Positions 11,564 through 24,686 of a stretch of DNA of 64,000 nucleotides are shown one piece after another. Each line of letters begins with the position of its first letter. Position 1 is the stretch's first letter. The DNA is from Girardinichthys multiradiatus (lineage: Eukaryota > Chordata > Actinopteri > Cyprinodontiformes > Goodeidae), in assembly GCF_021462225.1 (NCBI RefSeq), contig NC_061806.1:26928144-26992143 (forward strand), written 5' to 3'. The notes beneath the pieces were generated by a model. That model did not search any database and was not told the origin of the DNA. It worked only from the letters and a program-made list of their open reading frames with translations. Both the position numbers and the translations under genes were made by a program.

Positions 11564-14500
11564 AACATAAATGATAAATAACATCATTTTTGATTGTCTA
11601 AGACTCCATGTAGATGCAGATGTTTTTTTTTTTTTTTTTTTTTTAGATGGAAGATTTAATGTTGGTTTAAAAAAATATCCAGAGTAGTGCACCTGGGTCT
11701 ATTGGCAAGTCTTCCTGCTGAAAAAAAATATAATTCCCCATAACAACCAACTCAGAGTGCTTTGTACTGTAAATAAGATACTAACTGCTCTTCACTTTAA
11801 CAGAAACCCCCCAAAAATCAGAACGATCTCTTCAATTGTGTTTGTTTATGTGGAAGTGGTTGGGTGAATAGTTTTTCTTCCGCTTTTTAACGAACAGCAC
11901 AGCAATGGCAATTCATTGTTAAATTGTACAATTTTGGTTGAGCATCACAAATTAAAGAAAAAAGCATTAACACTGTCTGATGGCACTTTTTTGGTTTAGC
12001 TTACACTGAAAGAACTGGATATACTTTTGCAGACAAGCAATGTTCCTTAGTGCTTGTTGTATAAACACCCCATAGACTAGTAACAAACCCCAAAGAATAA
12101 TGAACTTTGCTGTCCTTTGTAAGACTGTTTGTTGTTCTGTCAACATCTCACTTAAAATCTTCTGACAGATATTTTGTGTCCTCAAGCAAACTGACACCCT
12201 GGCTGGACAGCAATGGCAGGTTATATAAGGTTGGTGATGTTAAGTGGCATATGAAACATTAACTGGTAGACTATGTTCAGATTATTGCCTCTAGAGACAG
12301 TCAATGTCAGTGTAGGTCAGTAGTAAATGAGAACTTTTGTCACACTCTAGACTTTCATATTTAATGCAGAGAATGAGTATGTCTTTGAGGGCATATGTTT
12401 GAGACCAATACATTTTCACTGTGCAGAGATAACATCAGTGTTTACTACTTTGTAGCAGGGTTTAAATAAAACAAGAAAGATACTGTAGGATTGTGCAGCT
12501 GTGTGCTATCATGTGTGCAATATCTAATAGCTGCGGTTATTGTAGCATGACTTATTAAATTTAACAACAAGAAGACCCCCTGGAACGCCTACTGACAGAA
12601 ACAGGGACCAAACACACCCACTTTTACCCAGCCACCACAACACAGACAAATACAATTTTAAGAGATCTCTTTGATTTTTGTGCGGGTTTCTGTTACAATA
12701 ATGAACAGTTAGTATCCAGTCAATAGTACAAAGTACTCAGAGTTGCTTCAGTTTAAAAAAACATAGAGGAGTTCTTATCTAGGACTGACTATGGCCAGTC
12801 CAAGAGGGAAATTTCTGGTATGTAAAACAAGTCTTGAAAAAGATTGTACCTACTGCAAATGCTAGATTCGTCTAAAAGTTTGTAAATTAGAATTATTTAA
12901 AAAATACAGAAACCGGGCTCTCTGTTAACCTGACTTTCAAGTTTGAGATAATCTATGTTTCTGCAAATATTCTAAGTCAGTTTCACTGATTTATTGTCAT
13001 TCGGTAACATGTTAAAACATTTGAAAACTCGCAGTGTCACGCAGGCCACACTGAGAAATAAAAGTATACAGTAACAGAGTTCATGAGCCTTAAGAGAGAG
13101 GTTGCTTTTCAACCTCGTCCAGGCTCTAAGTCTGCACAGCCTATTGTCTGAGAGAAGGGTGAATTGTTTATCACCTGGGTGGGTAAGGTTCATCACTGAC
13201 ATGGAGTAAACATTCCATGAGCTTCTGTGTCATATGTCAAAGTCTTGCATATAGTGTCAGTGACATGTTTTAAGTTACACACAGAATGTTGCACAACTAC
13301 CAGTATTGATTGTTCTGTCTTATTTTGATTTGCAGATATTTTTCACATTCAGTTCTCTCAATGATCACCATTGCTAGTACTAAAATATAGATGTATTATT
13401 GTATATAAAAGCTAAGTTTTTTAAGGTAAACCTTTGTTTCTTTTATTTGAAAAACCTTCCTTTGAACGTTTTGCTCTGCTAAAATAACATACCAGTCACA
13501 CTGACATATGGTTTTTACAACAAAACCAATATGGGGCCTACTCTTCTTTGTCTAAGCCAATCATTATGTACTTGTACTGTTTCTGTATCTGCTGATGTAA
13601 ATTTCATTTAGACTAGGTGGCTGTTGCTCATTTTTGAGAAGTAATTACTCATTCGCAGTGTTTTCTTGTTACCTCCAGAGCAGTCCCATACCAGACTGGC
13701 ATAAAAATGGGAGGACACTCTCTATCACACATCACAGTAATAAAAGAAGTCAGTGACCAGCATGCTTCATAATCCTCATAAAGTATGAGCCTTCTTAATT
13801 ACGTTGGGTGTGATCACAGCCCGTGTAAGGTCATTGGACATTTAAAGGTCCAAGTATTCAAATCAAAAGGACAAGACAGCATTGTTCTTCACAGACTCAA
13901 ATACTCTAAGCTTCCATCACAAAACAAAAACAATGTAATTGCTGATCTATGCAAAGGTTAGTCAGTGTTGTGGCTTTAGTTTAGTTTCTTCAGTCTGGTA
14001 ATGCTTAAAAAAAAGACCAAAATCGAGCCGGCATCAATGATGTATTTTACCCCTTAGAACAGGATTTCTCAGACATTAAATGTGCAACTCTAGGTAGTCT
14101 ACAAACTATATTAGTTTACCATCACCCGTCCTTTGGTTACCCCGATACCGACTTTATTTTTGAAAGCTCATATGTGCACGGGACATGGTTTAGAATTTAT
14201 TAAGGATTTTGGAGGGTGGTTTATCTTTGGACTTTTGTAATGGAACTGTTCTGCGATTATAACGTGTTCTCAGAACACCACTTCCAAAAAAAATCCAAGC
14301 TCCTAATGGTAAAGCTAAATAAAGCGTAAATAAGTTGATCAAAAATTACATTCATTATCTGGTGTGTCTGCATACCCGCACACAATTGAGCAGTTTTATA
14401 AAATTTAACATGTTCATGAACAATTTTGCTTTGTACTTTTATTCTACAAATAGCAGTGGGGCAAGCAAGCATATGACACTATATTTTCATCGCTATTGAT

Positions 14501-14587
14501 TCATCAGAATAGTCCATTTGCCACAAGTAATTTTTATGAAGTTGTTTTATAAAAACTCAAGGAACAACAATTAAAATCAATGTTTTT

Positions 14588-14616
14588 AAAATCAGAATCA
14601 GAATCAGAATCAGAAA
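14588..14616 (-). repeat. TTCTGA tandem tail of the L2 element
   Basis: Four units of ATCAGA/TTCTGA mark the 3' end of the LINE. L2-clade elements are known to end in short tandem units in place of a poly(A) tail. Confidence 0.85.
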
Positions 14617-14925
14617 AGCTTTATTGCCAAGTACGTTTTTGGACATACAAGGAATTTGTTTTGGCATAGTCGGTGCAATACAGTACAAGTTAAACAGTAC
14701 AAACATATCTACAATATAATATAAATATAAGTGCACAGTTTTAAGTGAGTGAGAGTAAATATAGAGCAGTATAAGATGCAAGAGCAATACAACAGTGCAG
14801 GTGATCATTGTGCAAGTAAAGCAGTGCAAGTAAGCAGGAGTCCAAGCTGAGCGTTAATGTAACGCATAGAGTTACAGGTGTCCTGTCAGCAAAAAAAAGG
14901 GGGGGTGTGGGGGAAAGGGGGAATG

Positions 14926-17900
14926 TCAGGGTGGTTTCCGGGCTTTGTTAACCAGGCTGGTGGCAGATGGGAAAAAACTGTTCTTGTGGCGTGAGGTTTT
15001 GGTCCGGATGGACCGCAGCCTCCTGCCAGAGGGGAGAGTCTCAAAGAGTCTGTGACCAGGGTGGGAGGGATCAGCCAGAATCTTCCCTGCCCGCTTCAGG
15101 GTCCTGGAGGTGTACAGTTCCTGGAGCGACAGTAGACTGCAGCCAATCACCTTCTCAGCAGACCGAATGACACGCTGCAGCCTGCCCTTATCCTTGGCTG
15201 TAGCAGCGGCGTACCAGATGGTGATGGAGGAGGTGAGGATGGACTCAATGATGGCTGTGTAGAAGTGCACCATCATAGTCTTTGGCAGGTTGAATTTCTT
15301 CAGCTGCCGCAGGAAGAACATCCTCTGCTGGGCTTTCTTGATGAGGGAGCTGATGTTTGGCTCCCACTTGAGATCCTGGGAGATGATGGTTCCCAGGAAG
15401 CGGAAAGATTCCACAGTGTCAATTGTGGAGTCACAGAGGGTGATGGGGGCAGGTGGGGCTGGGTTCTGCCTGAAGTCCACAACCATCTCCACTGTCTTTA
15501 GAGCGTTGAGCTCAAGGCTGTTCTGGCTGCACCAGTCCAACAGATGGTCCACTTCCCATCTGTACGCGGACTCGTCACCATCAGAGATGAGTCCGATCAG
15601 GGTGGTGTCGTCCGCAAACTTCAGAAGCTTGACAGACTGGTGACTGGAGGTGCAGCTGTTGGTGTACAGGGAGAAGAGCAGAGGAGAGAGAACACAGCCT
15701 TGGGGGGAACCGGTGCTGATGGTCAGGGAGTCAGAGACGTGCTTCCCCAGCCTCACGCGCTGCTTCCTGTCAGACAGGAAGTCAGTGATCCACCTGCAGG
15801 TGGAGTCGGGCACACTCAGCTGGGAGAGCTTCTCCTGGAGCAGAGCTGGGACGATGGTGTTGAAGGCAGAGCTGAAATCCACAAACAGCATCCTGGCATA
15901 GGTTCCTGTGGAGTCCAGGTGCCGGAGGATGAAGTGAAGGGCTAGGTTGACTGCATCATCTACAGACCTGTTGGCTCTGTAGGCAAACTGCAGGGGGTCC
16001 AGGAGGGGGTCGGTGATGTCTTTTAGGTGTGAGAGCACAAGGCGCTCAAAGGACTTCATCACCACAGAGGTCAGGGCGACGGGTCTGAAGTCATTAAGCC
16101 CTGTGGTCCTTGGCTTCTTGGGAACAGGGACGATGGTGGAGGACTTGAAGCAGGCTGGCACATGACATGTCTCCAGTGAGGTGTTAAAAATGTCTGTGAA
16201 GACTGGAGACAGCTGATCAGCGCAGTGCTTCAGGCTGGCTGGTGAGACAGAATCCGGACCAGCAGCTTTCTGGGGGTTCTGTCTCCTGAAGAGTTTGTTG
16301 ACGTCCCTCTCCTGGATGGAAAGAGCCGTCCTCGGCGTGGGTAGGGGGCTGGTGGGGGGGAACTTCAGGGTGGGGGTTGGAGGTGCCAAGGCCCCTCTTG
16401 AGGTTGGAGAGATGGGGGTGGTGGATTGTGGCTGCAGCTGTTGGGGGGCGTCGTGGGAGATGGTTGCAGGACTGTCCCTTTGTCTTTCAAAGCGGCAGTA
16501 GAACTCGTTCAGGTCGTTGGCGAGGCGTCGGTCGTTGATGGAGTGGGGGGCTTTCGGCTTGTAATTGGTGATTTGCTTGAGCCCTTTCCAGACAGACGCA
16601 GAGTCGTTGGCTGAGAACTGGTTTTGGAGCTTCTCAGAGTACAGTCGTTTGGCCTCTTTCACTGCCTTGCCAAACTTGTACTTCGCCTCTCTGTATATGT
16701 CTTTGTCCCCACTCCTGAAGGCCTCTTCCTTATCCAGTCTTAACCTTCTGAGTTTAGCTGTGAACCAGGGTTTGTCGTTGTTGTAACTCACCCTGGTGCA
16801 TGATGGTACACAGCTGTCCTCACAGAAGCTGATGTAGGAAGTCACAGCCTCTGTGTACTCGTCCAGACTGTTGGTAGTAGTCCTGAACACATCCCAGTCT
16901 GTACAGCCTAAACACGCCTGGAGATTCTCCACAGCCTCACTGCTCCACTTCCTTGTCGTCCTCACAACAGGTTTGCAGAGCTTTAGTTTCTGCCTGTATG
17001 CAGGAATCAGGTGGACCATGATGTGGTCGGATTGGCCCAGTGCAGCACGTGGGACGGCGTGATAAGCGTCTCTGATGGTGGTGTAACAGTGATCCAGAAT
17101 GTTGTCCTCTCTGGTCGGACATTTTATAAACTGTCTGTATTTGGGAAGTTCGTGGGTCAGATTACCTTTGTTAAAGTCACCAGCGACGATTACTAAGGAG
17201 TCCGGGTTGGTCCGCTCCACACTCAGTATCTGGTCGGCGAGCATGCGCTGTGCGACCTGCACGTTAGCTTGCGGTGGGATGTAAACACCGACCAGGATGA
17301 ACGAAGCAAACTCACGGGGGGAATAGAAAGGCTTACAGTTTATGATGAAGGCTTCCAGGTCTGGAGAACAGTGCTGCTGAATCACTGTCACGTCGTTGCA
17401 CCAACCACTGTTGAGGTAAAAACAGATTCCTCCACCTTTCGCTTTGCCGGAGAGTTCCGTGTCTCTGTCCGCTCTGTAGAGCTGGAATCCTGCCAGCTGC
17501 AGCGCAGAGTCCGGTATTAATCCACACAGCCACGTCTCCGTGAAGCACAAAACTGCCGATGAATAAAAGTCCCTGTTTTTCCCCAACAACAGTTGTAGTT
17601 CCTCCATTTTGTTGGGAAGTGAGCGCACGTTAGAGAGAAATATTCCAGGTAACGGTGTTCGTAGTCCACGCTGGCGAAGACGTACCAGCACCCCAGCCCG
17701 TTTCCCTCTCTTCCGGCGTTTCACCGCGTGAACAAAGGTGAGCGCACCTTTGACCAGAATGTCCAAATATTCCAGAGCAGTAGGTAGAAAAGTTGGAAAT
17801 AACTCCTCTGGTGTAGTAGCCCTGATGTTCATGAGTTCTTCTCTGGTGAGAGAGCTCCGGGTACCATCACAGAAGACCGTTTTAAAGCAAAAAACAAAAC

Positions 17901-17958
17901 AAAACAATGCGCACCAACACGCCGAGGCGACCATCTGCGGCGCCATCTGCGGCGCCAT
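14926..17958 (-). CDS. L2-type LINE ORF2: endonuclease and reverse transcriptase
   Basis: One uninterrupted frame of 1010 residues that carries out retrotransposition: it nicks target DNA and primes reverse transcription from the nick. Residues 11-30 are strongly hydrophobic and cysteine-rich, like a signal segment. The apurinic-type endonuclease spans roughly 105-320, with Asn110 in [10 protein letters not shown], Glu141 in FTETWL, Asp261/Asn263 in AGDFNKG, and Asp311/His312 in SDHIMV. The reverse transcriptase follows, with [31 protein letters not shown], and the catalytic FADD near residue 780 (about 15608-15619). Length and domain order match fish L2 ORF2. No stop or frameshift is visible, so the copy is young or was active recently. 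A 12-bp duplication at the start gives MAPQMAPQ. Confidence 0.93.
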   Translation of the reverse strand: MAPQMAPQMVASACWCALFCFVFCFKTVFCDGTRSSLTREELMNIRATTPEELFPTFLPTALEYLDILVKGALTFVHAVKRRKRGKRAGVLVRLRQRGLRTPLPGIFLSNVRSLPNKMEELQLLLGKNRDFYSSAVLCFTETWLCGLIPDSALQLAGFQLYRADRDTELSGKAKGGGICFYLNSGWCNDVTVIQQHCSPDLEAFIINCKPFYSPREFASFILVGVYIPPQANVQVAQRMLADQILSVERTNPDSLVIVAGDFNKGNLTHELPKYRQFIKCPTREDNILDHCYTTIRDAYHAVPRAALGQSDHIMVHLIPAYRQKLKLCKPVVRTTRKWSSEAVENLQACLGCTDWDVFRTTTNSLDEYTEAVTSYISFCEDSCVPSCTRVSYNNDKPWFTAKLRRLRLDKEEAFRSGDKDIYREAKYKFGKAVKEAKRLYSEKLQNQFSANDSASVWKGLKQITNYKPKAPHSINDRRLANDLNEFYCRFERQRDSPATISHDAPQQLQPQSTTPISPTSRGALAPPTPTLKFPPTSPLPTPRTALSIQERDVNKLFRRQNPQKAAGPDSVSPASLKHCADQLSPVFTDIFNTSLETCHVPACFKSSTIVPVPKKPRTTGLNDFRPVALTSVVMKSFERLVLSHLKDITDPLLDPLQFAYRANRSVDDAVNLALHFILRHLDSTGTYARMLFVDFSSAFNTIVPALLQEKLSQLSVPDSTCRWITDFLSDRKQRVRLGKHVSDSLTISTGSPQGCVLSPLLFSLYTNSCTSSHQSVKLLKFADDTTLIGLISDGDESAYRWEVDHLLDWCSQNSLELNALKTVEMVVDFRQNPAPPAPITLCDSTIDTVESFRFLGTIISQDLKWEPNISSLIKKAQQRMFFLRQLKKFNLPKTMMVHFYTAIIESILTSSITIWYAAATAKDKGRLQRVIRSAEKVIGCSLLSLQELYTSRTLKRAGKILADPSHPGHRLFETLPSGRRLRSIRTKTSRHKNSFFPSATSLVNKARKPP

Positions 17959-17965
17959 CTTGTTG

Positions 17966-18808
17966 TTAAAAGTATTTTAAAGTGTAAATTTAGCATGTTC
18001 CACTGCTTTCCATCTGTTTCTATTGTCACAATAAATCTCTGCTTTCATTTGCCTTCATATCTTTACTTTCGTGTTCATTAAAAGTATTTGTGCCATTTGT
18101 ACCACTACAGAACCCCACATCAACCAACACCCAATATATATTTTCCTCACAGCCCACAATCCCATGAGGCTTAGAAGTGTTTTATGTTGCTTGAGTGCAT
18201 TCAATTAAGCACATTCACCAGGGAGTTAGCTTGTAACAGTATCAGTCTTTTCATCATTGCGTTCTTTTCAATAAGTGCAACTATCTGCTACGACAAAGGC
18301 GAACATCACAAAGCAAAACCTGGACTCCAATCTGCTGTACAGTATAGGAGTTATTTTAATTTAGATTTACTCACTTTTGTTTCAGAGAGTAATTGCATGT
18401 GATCTAAATCCCTGAGGATTTGAGTTTCATCCTTTTCCAGGTAGTGGTTTTCACAGCGCTTTTATCTATGTCTGTTTAGGCATATGGTCTGTATTTCTTA
18501 TGGAACCAATGTATAACATCATGAAAGATGAATTTGGGATTGGTTAGATGATCAATGAGGGATAGTATTTGGGCTGAAGGTTTGTGTTATCTTTACTATT
18601 AATCTATAATTCAGTGAGCAAATAACCAATTAAAAAATAAACTCCAAATAAAATTGCTTCTTAAAGCTGGCATGTTCAAACCCAAAGAGAGGTTGTAAAG
18701 AATTCTGTCAAATAGTGACCCAGAAAGATGCCAGAGCACTGAAACAATGAATCAAAGAAAAACAGTAATAAATTGTGAGGGATTGAAGTAATAAAAGATG
18801 GATTTGAC
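17966..18808. other. No gene seen
   Basis: AT-rich DNA between the L2 LINE and the hAT-like element, with no coding or repeat signal I can name. Confidence 0.5.
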
Positions 18809-20735
18809 CAGGCGCGTAGTTAGACCTGGGCTTCTGGGGCGGAAGCCCCGGATGTTTTCTGAATAGCCCCGGACATCTTGATATAAGAAATGTAGAAGTA
18901 TTAAAAAGATGCAGCCACAAAATGGTATTGGACTTCAGATTTTGATTTAAAAACAATCAGATTATGAGTTAAAAGGAGAAGACAAAAAATAGCTATTTGC
19001 GCACTCGCAGCACCATGAATGCGCAACTATGCGCACAGCCAGAGACAGACTCCATTCTGGAGAAGTCCAGAACAGCAGTTTACTCCAGGTCGACCTGCCT
19101 CTTTCATTACGTGAAAAGTTAGACTGAGTGCCTCAAACAGGGCTAATTTCTGAGCAACCGCGGAGCCAATCGAAGAGTGGGAGCCTGGTCGGTGTGTTCA
19201 GGAACAGGTGGACGCAGAGCGGTATAACCCAGACGAAGAAAGCGGTAAAACCTGAATGCTGACTCGGAATGGGATGATTGTAAGTTATGGCTGATCACTG
19301 ATTCACCCAGCAAGACATGAGGTGGAGGTTCACTCTGAGCATCATCAGGGTCATGATGCGGAACTTTCACCTGAGCGACAGGTGAAGTTAAATGATGTCG
19401 CTGTGATAGAAAACAGTAGCAACCTTCTTCTAGCCGGATTTGCATCATAATGTGAAAATATCTGGTCCTTTAATTCAGTCAAAATAAAAGCATTTAATTC
19501 TAACGTAGCTGAACATATTAAAAGTCTTTCAGATCATCACATTGCATCTTACTGCTGCCGCCAGTCTTATAGTCTAGTTCTACATGTAGACAGAAAAATG
19601 TTGCTCAATAAACCAGGAAAATATCTCCTGGTGCCAGAAATACGTAGTAGAAAGTACAAAAGTAAGCCTCCCTGTTCTCTTCCATATCTTCTGTGCTGAT
19701 TCTAAACATAAAGCTCTGGGTTTAAAGATGCAGCATAATTAAGAAATAAATCAGAGCAATTAATCACAGGTTTGATTAATTGATTAGTTAACTATTTTAT
19801 TTTTCTGAATTACACATGTAATATTATATAAACTGAACTAATTAAACAAGGATACAGTTTTACTGATGGTGAGACGTACATACCATATGTATACAGTTAT
19901 TAATACCTGTAATATTAGTACTGATAAGGTCCAGGATGAGGCTCTATGCTATATTTTAAACTCCACAACTTAACATCCTTTCCTCTCAAAGTGTTTAATA
20001 GTAAGAACTGCACTTAGTCTCGCATGCAGAACAAAAGACTGTGTTGTAAAGTGTTTCATTTATTAATTTTAGCAGGGCAAATTTCAGCAGAAGTTGAAGT
20101 GTAGCTCTGAAAGTATGGCAATAAAAGAGAACAGGTTCATAAAAGAAGGAACAATTTTAATAAAATGTTTCGAAAGTTCTGGGCATCAATGTGTTTTAGG
20201 ATTTTAACCATTTGACTAAGATTTAGGAAAATCAACTTTATACCACTTTCCTGTTTTAAAATATCAGAATAAAGACAATGGAGCCTCAGGAGTGGAACAC
20301 TTTGATGACAATATAACATTTAAAAAGGTCATTTATGTAGATGACAAAAGAATCACATTTATCTGGTCCACAGTAAACATCTCTGAGTTTAACAAAAACC
20401 TTTGTCAGCAAAAATTCAGATTAAGTTCTATTCTAAATACCTCAAAATGTGTCATTATTGGCTTCAGCAAAATGGTTTTTCATCAGTTCTAAACTCTGTT
20501 CCTCCTTGTCCTTCATTCAGCTTCTAACAAAATAAAAAGTAAAATTATTTCAAACCTTTTTTGTTTTATTCACAATAATTTACATTCAGTCTAAAACCAG
20601 CCGAGACAGTGAACTGGTACAATATGTCTTATATTATTTTAATTTTAAATTACCTATAAATTGTCTTATTGAAATGTAAATATATTGGATTTGGGCTAAA
20701 GCTCCCAATGTTTTGAGACCCTAAAAACGCCCCTG
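18809..20735. mobile_element. hAT-like non-autonomous DNA transposon
   Basis: The left end reads CAGGCGCGTAGTTAGACC, and the right end read in reverse gives CAGGGGCGTTTTTAGGGTC. Both are followed a little further in by a GGGGC...AGCCCC-type block. The flanking 8-mers are GATTTGAC and GATCTAAC, matching at six of eight positions, consistent with a diverged 8-bp hAT target duplication. I saw no transposase inside the 1.9 kb; small frames such as 19143-19448 (minus) show no domain. Confidence 0.5.
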
Positions 20736-23129
20736 GATCTAACAAAGCACAGAAGATTATGCTGATATTTAAATTGAATTGAACATTTAAAGACCTTAAA
20801 ATGCTTAAAGAATAACACATACCAAAATGCTAAATCATATAAGTTTACATGTCAGAAAAAAGGTAAGGGCCATGAATGATGCTAATCAGTCTCTAAGTGA
20901 CCAGTCCATTCAGGACTAGAGGACTTGGAGTTTTCTACTGAAAAATATTTTGTTTAGTAAAAAGTAATTTAAAAAATGGAACATTGTAAAGAAAGAGAAG
21001 AAAAAGAAATAAAAACATTAAAAATTATCCAAAATATTGTTAATAATTTATAAAGGGTGAAGCCTTTCAGTCAAAATATTTTTAGAGTTGACATAGTTTT
21101 CATGTAATATTTCCCCCAATGTTCCCATTACTTAAGATGGCAGAGCTCCCTGTTTGATTACTGTTGGGGAATAATCAGGCCAATAGTCAAAATATAAAGT
21201 TTTTTTACAGTACATAAAAGAAAAAAACATAACTATGCACTTTCTCGAAGTTTTATTTTTTATTTCAGTATTGCTGTTCTGCTTCCTAAAGCTGTACCAA
21301 AAGTACTGAAAGGTGTGAAAAGTGAAATAAAAAAATCTGCTGATAGAACACTGAACACAGCACCTGAGGAATACACTGCTGTTAGACATTTTAACAATTT
21401 ATAAAATTATAAATTTTTGAGAGAAAACCCCCTAGAAATAGCTTTAAATAATGAAATACTGATGAGTTGCATCTCACTATAGTTACAGATAGTTCTATAT
21501 AATCTTTTTATGTGACAGTAACACATTTAGAGAAGATTCTCTTTAACTAGCAGATACTGTTTAGGTGGAAGGTATTCCATCTAAATGTCACCACTTAGTG
21601 CTGCCTTACTCATAACACAGAAAACTGCCATGTCAGCGTGACCCTACTTGTTTTCTAGTTATGGTAATCAGGTGACATTCCTTTTTGCTTTGGCAGGAGA
21701 TGCTGATTGGATGGACCGAGGTGGAGACCCTGAAGTGAGGCGATTTGATTGGTTGGCTCGTATGAAGCTGACGAATGGACTGACATTGGACAGGTGGCCA
21801 TAGTGTCACACTCACACATTACTGCTGCACAGAGGCACACATCTGCACACAGAGATATTAACTATGTACCAGGACAGCCTATATTTTACTCAAGTGGCCA
21901 GTGGATGTCTAACAGTGCTGAATATCAAATCAATATATCATTTGATGTAATTTCTGTCCTGTACTGGCACAGAAGGATTTGGCAGCTATTCCCCACAATT
22001 TCATCACAATCTGATTTAATGTCATTCAGATATGAGGTCAATATATCATTTGATGCACTTTAAACCCTTATCTACTGTGGGCACAGAAAGACTTTACAGC
22101 AAGTCTGATTTCATTATTCAGATATTACACACTGGTAATTACATTTGGAGAATCTTTGAGGTTAGACACCTACCCAACCCAGGCAATAGAACATTTGGCA
22201 TCTCAGTACAAACCCATTGCTGAATTCTTGGATTTTTTTTCTAGGCATCGTTAATTGATCATTTTCTGTACTTTTCTGATGGTAGGCAGCCACCCTATAC
22301 TCCATTCCAGAAATTAATACATTTGGCTGCCATTTACAATAATTACATTATCCAGGCTTCAAAGTGATGCATTGTGTGGACAACGATTTGGCAGCTATTG
22401 TGTCCCATACCATTAATTATACACTAGGATCCAGATAATAAGCTGATGTCACTTGCATCTGACAACTGTGGGTAACCTTGAGGAGTTTCAGTCCTAACTT
22501 TTTCTCAAAACCTTTAGGATCACTGAAAGAGGAGTCGAATAAGGTTTTAAAACAAAATAATTTAAATGACTATTCAGGATCAAGTGTTTCATAATACCAA
22601 CTTACTCAGTAGCATTACAAAGCAATGTATGTACTGCATGCAGTTTCAGGTCATCAGTGTTTGTAAGACCTATTTATTTTCCACTTTGATATGTTTAAAA
22701 ATGTTTGATAGTATTACAGTTCAAACTTACTAAATAATAAATACTTTGCAAAACACTAATTAAATTTAAAACCATAAAAAAAATAAAAGATAGGTCAAGA
22801 TTTATTTTTAAGAAACTGGGATTAGATCTTGTTTACTTACACTATTTACAGTCAAATTACCATTTAAAATGACAGTTTCATTACCTCTAATAAAACAACC
22901 TTGTTTTTTTGTCATTTATTCTGCATTAACCAATAAATATTAAGTAATAAAAAAATACTCCAAAGTGTCAAACGAATTTCTTTAATACGATTATATTTAA
23001 CAGAATGTCAAGCATACTGTTGGGACCCCAGACATGGGTTACATTAAAGGCCAGTAAGAACTTTTCTGAAACTTTCAAAATAAATCGCATTAACCTACTT
23101 CAGGCACAGCCAGGAACAGGAACAAGAGG
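20736..23129. other. No gene seen
   Basis: AT-rich DNA. Around 21925-22110 a unit of about 110 bp containing CAATATATCATTTGATG appears twice in diverged form. A GC-richer spot at 21695-21800 has a short open frame but no recognisable protein. Confidence 0.45.
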
Positions 23130-23350
23130 GGTAACAGCGGAATTCCCGTGACATCACTGTTTGAATAAAAACCCCACGTTCCAATAGGCGGACCTCTTCT
23201 ACGCAGGTCTGAAGGAAGGACAAAGGTACCTCAACACAGCATGCAACTCTGCATGCAGTTCAGCCCACAGCTGCAAGTTACCCCTTTGTTCACGGTGGAT
23301 GCTTTCCTCAACTTCGCCACCCTGGAACACTTCTCCTCAGCTCAGTTTAC
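23130..23350 (+). promoter_or_regulatory. Possible promoter and first exon
   Basis: A short GC-richer island. It has a TGAATAAAAA box (about 23161), CCAAT (about 23181), then an ATG at 23241 opening 36 codons. These end at an AC|GTAAGA splice donor (23350/23351). Reading on would hit a stop at once, so the donor is needed for this to be coding. I do not recognise the peptide. It could be a host first exon, part of a retroelement, or chance. Confidence 0.25.
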
Positions 23351-23569
23351 GTAAGAGGTAGTGTTTGGGCAGAGAAGATTAGTTTAGAATTAAATAATCT
23401 AAATGCTCATTTAATGATGTTTGTTTTGTTTGTGTTGAGAAACCCAGCTACAGTAAGTGCTAGCAGCTAACCACCCTTTATTTAAAGGGTGGTGTTTCAA
23501 CTATTCATATTGGCATTTTGTTTATGTATTCTTAAGCATTAAAACACTGATCTGTTTGCTTTGCCATTG

Positions 23570-23700
23570 TGACCAACAGCATTTGCCTGGTCAGAAAAAC
23601 CCTCCCTGACTGTAAAACATGTTGGTACCAGCATCATCGTGGGTTGCTTTGGCACGAAATGGATGGGCGCATTTCTGGGGATACATTGTAAGGAAGATAT
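23570..23700 (+). pseudogene. Decayed Tc1 transposase fragment
   Basis: Translation gives VKHVGTSIIVGCFG, a decayed form of the VKHGGGSIMVWGCF block shared by Tc1 transposases. A similar faint match (GGGTGGCAGCATCATGCTGT) lies at about 24377. No ends or target duplications can be placed. Confidence 0.5.
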
Positions 23701-23851
23701 GTGAACATACTGTTGCAACAACTCAAAACAAAATTTGGCACTATGAAAAAAGGTTTTAAAAGCTCTTTGTGTATTGTATACAATTAGCCAAATTTATAAT
23801 CCATGCTTATTTTCATCTTGAATACATAAACAAAATATTATTTACACTACA

Positions 23852-24153
23852 GTTGAGCTCTGGTAGGGGTTCGTCCTGTAACCGGTGGGTTGCCAGTTGT
23901 CTCAGTTGTTGTGTGCTTGGGCAAGACACTTCACCCGCCTTGCCTACTGATGATGTTCAGATGGTGGCACCGTTTGTATGGCAGTCTCACTTCTGCCAGT
24001 CCGCCCCAGGGCAGACTGGCTTCAATGTAGCTTACTAGTGTCATTGTGTGAATGTTTGTGTGAATGGGTGAATGACTGACTGTAGCGTAAAGTGCTTTGT
24101 GGTCTCTGGGGACTTCATAAAGCGCTATTCAAGTGCAGGCCATTTACCATTTA
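23852..24153 (+). repeat. tRNA-derived SINE
   Basis: The first 70 bp resemble a tRNA with RNA polymerase III boxes: a GGTAGGGGTTCGTCCTG stretch, then GGTTGCCAGTTGTC as a diverged B box. The body follows, and a LINE-like tail ends AAGCGCTATTCAAGTGCAGG, then CATTTACCATTTA. This is the pattern of a common fish SINE class. It is non-coding and relies on a LINE for mobility. Confidence 0.75.
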
Positions 24154-24616
24154 ATTTTGTTTTTAGAAATACATACCTTGAAGTCATCAAAAGGCTTTTA
24201 ACTTAAATGAACAGATTCCACAATAACAAACTTAATTTACATAGTCTCTCAACAACAATTCACATTTCAAATCAATGGCATTAATTATTCTTTTGTGTTA
24301 TCATTTCTTAATGTATTATGAAAAAACAGAGACACAAATCAAGCTGGTTACTCATGATCACAAACGTTAAAGCATAGGGGTGGCAGCATCATGCTGTGCA
24401 GCAACTTTGCTGCAAAATACACAGAATCATTTATTAGCATGCATCAAAAAGAAGATAAGAAATACAGGTCAAAGAGCTAAACAAAGCTGAAAAAAAGAAT
24501 TTTGAATAAAATTAAACAAACAGCTTTTTTTATATTTAAAATGATCTTGAGGGTATGTCAAGTACAAAGCTCATGTCAAGGCAATAAAATAATCTGCAGT
24601 TATTCTTTAACTGCAG

Positions 24617-24618
<2 letters not shown>

Positions 24619-24685
<67 letters not shown>
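24619..24685. repeat. (GT)n microsatellite
   Basis: A perfect run of about 33 GT units, likely to vary in length between individuals. Confidence 0.97.

Positions 24686-24686
<1 letters not shown>

Larger units (their letters stand above)
6831..14586. other. No gene seen, presumed intronic
   Basis: About 7.7 kb of AT-rich DNA. I found no conserved protein motif on either strand. The frame at 11169-11528 (minus) is the longest and looks like chance. A poly(T) run lies near 11624-11644. Possible regulatory motifs at 10098-10300 and 11548 are listed separately. Confidence 0.5.
14587..17965 (-). mobile_element. Full-length L2-clade LINE
   Basis: On the minus strand the element opens at about 17965 with a duplicated ATGGCGCCGCAG and encodes one long endonuclease-reverse transcriptase ORF. 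It ends in an AATAAAG followed by TTCTGA units (14588-14616 on the plus strand), the tail style of fish L2 elements. The 340 bp after the stop codon form the 3' UTR. I could not find a clear target duplication, and the exact 5' end is inferred. Confidence 0.9.

Noticed and set aside
15265..17520. Many plus-strand frames across the L2 LINE
   Set aside because: Antisense shadows of the 1010-residue ORF.
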